Assembly: GCA_035388825.1 (NCBI GenBank)
Contig: DAOOQQ010000104.1
Coordinates: forward strand, 1 to 11,760
Length of the DNA stretch: 11,760 nt
Direction of reading: 5' to 3'
Source of the DNA: MWAR01 sp035388825
Lineage (GTDB): Bacteria; Muiribacteriota; Ozemobacteria; Ozemobacterales; Ozemobacteraceae
A program made the translations under genes and the position numbers. Positions 11,746 through 11,760 of the stretch are shown piece by piece. Numbering within the stretch: the stretch's first letter is position 1; every line of letters starts with the position of its first letter. The notes below the pieces were generated by a model that was not told the origin of the DNA, searched no databases, and was given only the letters and a program-made list of their open reading frames with translations.

Positions 11746-11760
11746 TTTGGCCCACCCTGC
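11706..11760. mobile_element. Possible terminus of a second mobile element (IS21-like) replacing the transposase 3' end
   Basis: The sequence after the conserved part of the transposase no longer reads as transposase. It carries two identical 8-bp copies TGGCCCAC at 11725-11732 and 11748-11755, 23 bp apart. Short direct repeats of this kind within the ends of IS21-family elements serve as transposase binding sites, and GGCCCAC-type repeats are familiar there. No coding sequence of the second element is in view, so family and exact boundary (about 11700-11710) are tentative. Confidence 0.35.

Noticed and set aside
1..11760. CRISPR arrays, tRNA or rRNA genes
   Set aside because: No regularly spaced repeats, cloverleaf-like sequence or rRNA core segments were seen on either strand by eye.

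Overview
The window is bacterial DNA, dense, and coded almost entirely on the plus strand. The central genes are GC-rich with strong GC3 bias, which also creates very long antisense shadow ORFs. The two ends and the 9.3-9.9 kb stretch are clearly AT-richer, which together with an insertion sequence suggests an accessory, defence-island type of locus. I cannot name the organism; nothing here is diagnostic of a genus.

Positions 2-9265 form one tight operon of five genes: (1) the C-terminal part of a large Eco57I/PglX-like adenine-specific DNA methylase, cut by the left edge; (2) an OLD/RecF-like AAA ATPase of the DUF3696 type; (3) a small PIN-like nuclease; (4) a 229-residue ATP-dependent RNA ligase of the nucleotidyltransferase family; (5) a giant (1983 aa) SF2 helicase. 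The helicase carries zinc-binding Cys clusters and a DUF1998/MZB-type region, followed by a Vsr/DUF559-like PD-(D/E)XK nuclease domain and a C-terminal LexA-like S24 domain. Junctions are 12 bp, a 4-bp ATGA overlap, 2 bp, and a 10-bp overlap, so the genes are almost certainly co-transcribed and translationally coupled.

The gene set resembles DISARM and Druantia in having a methylase beside a DUF1998 helicase, but I do not recognise the full combination. My working inference is an anti-phage system with a DNA arm (methylase for self-marking, helicase-nuclease for attack) and an RNA break-and-repair arm (ATPase, PIN nuclease, RNA ligase). The LexA-like domain keeps the Ser/Lys pair and an Ala-Gly site at the same distance from the Ser as in LexA. 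This raises the possibility that the effector is switched by self-cleavage, as in the SOS response.

Positions 9328-10339 hold a small leader-like ORF, an unrecognised 162-aa protein, and a 134-aa protein of the 'IGVWIDHRKA' type, probably an eRF1/Pelota-like (baeRF) fold. These look like bystanders or cargo.

From 10404 to near the right edge lies an IS4-family element of the IS50/Tn5 group. Its left end matches the Tn5 mosaic end at 15 of 19 positions and it sits inside a GC-rich palindromic repeat. Its transposase keeps the DDE/YREK residues but ends early, and the last ~60 bp look like the terminus of a second mobile element that cut off its 3' end.
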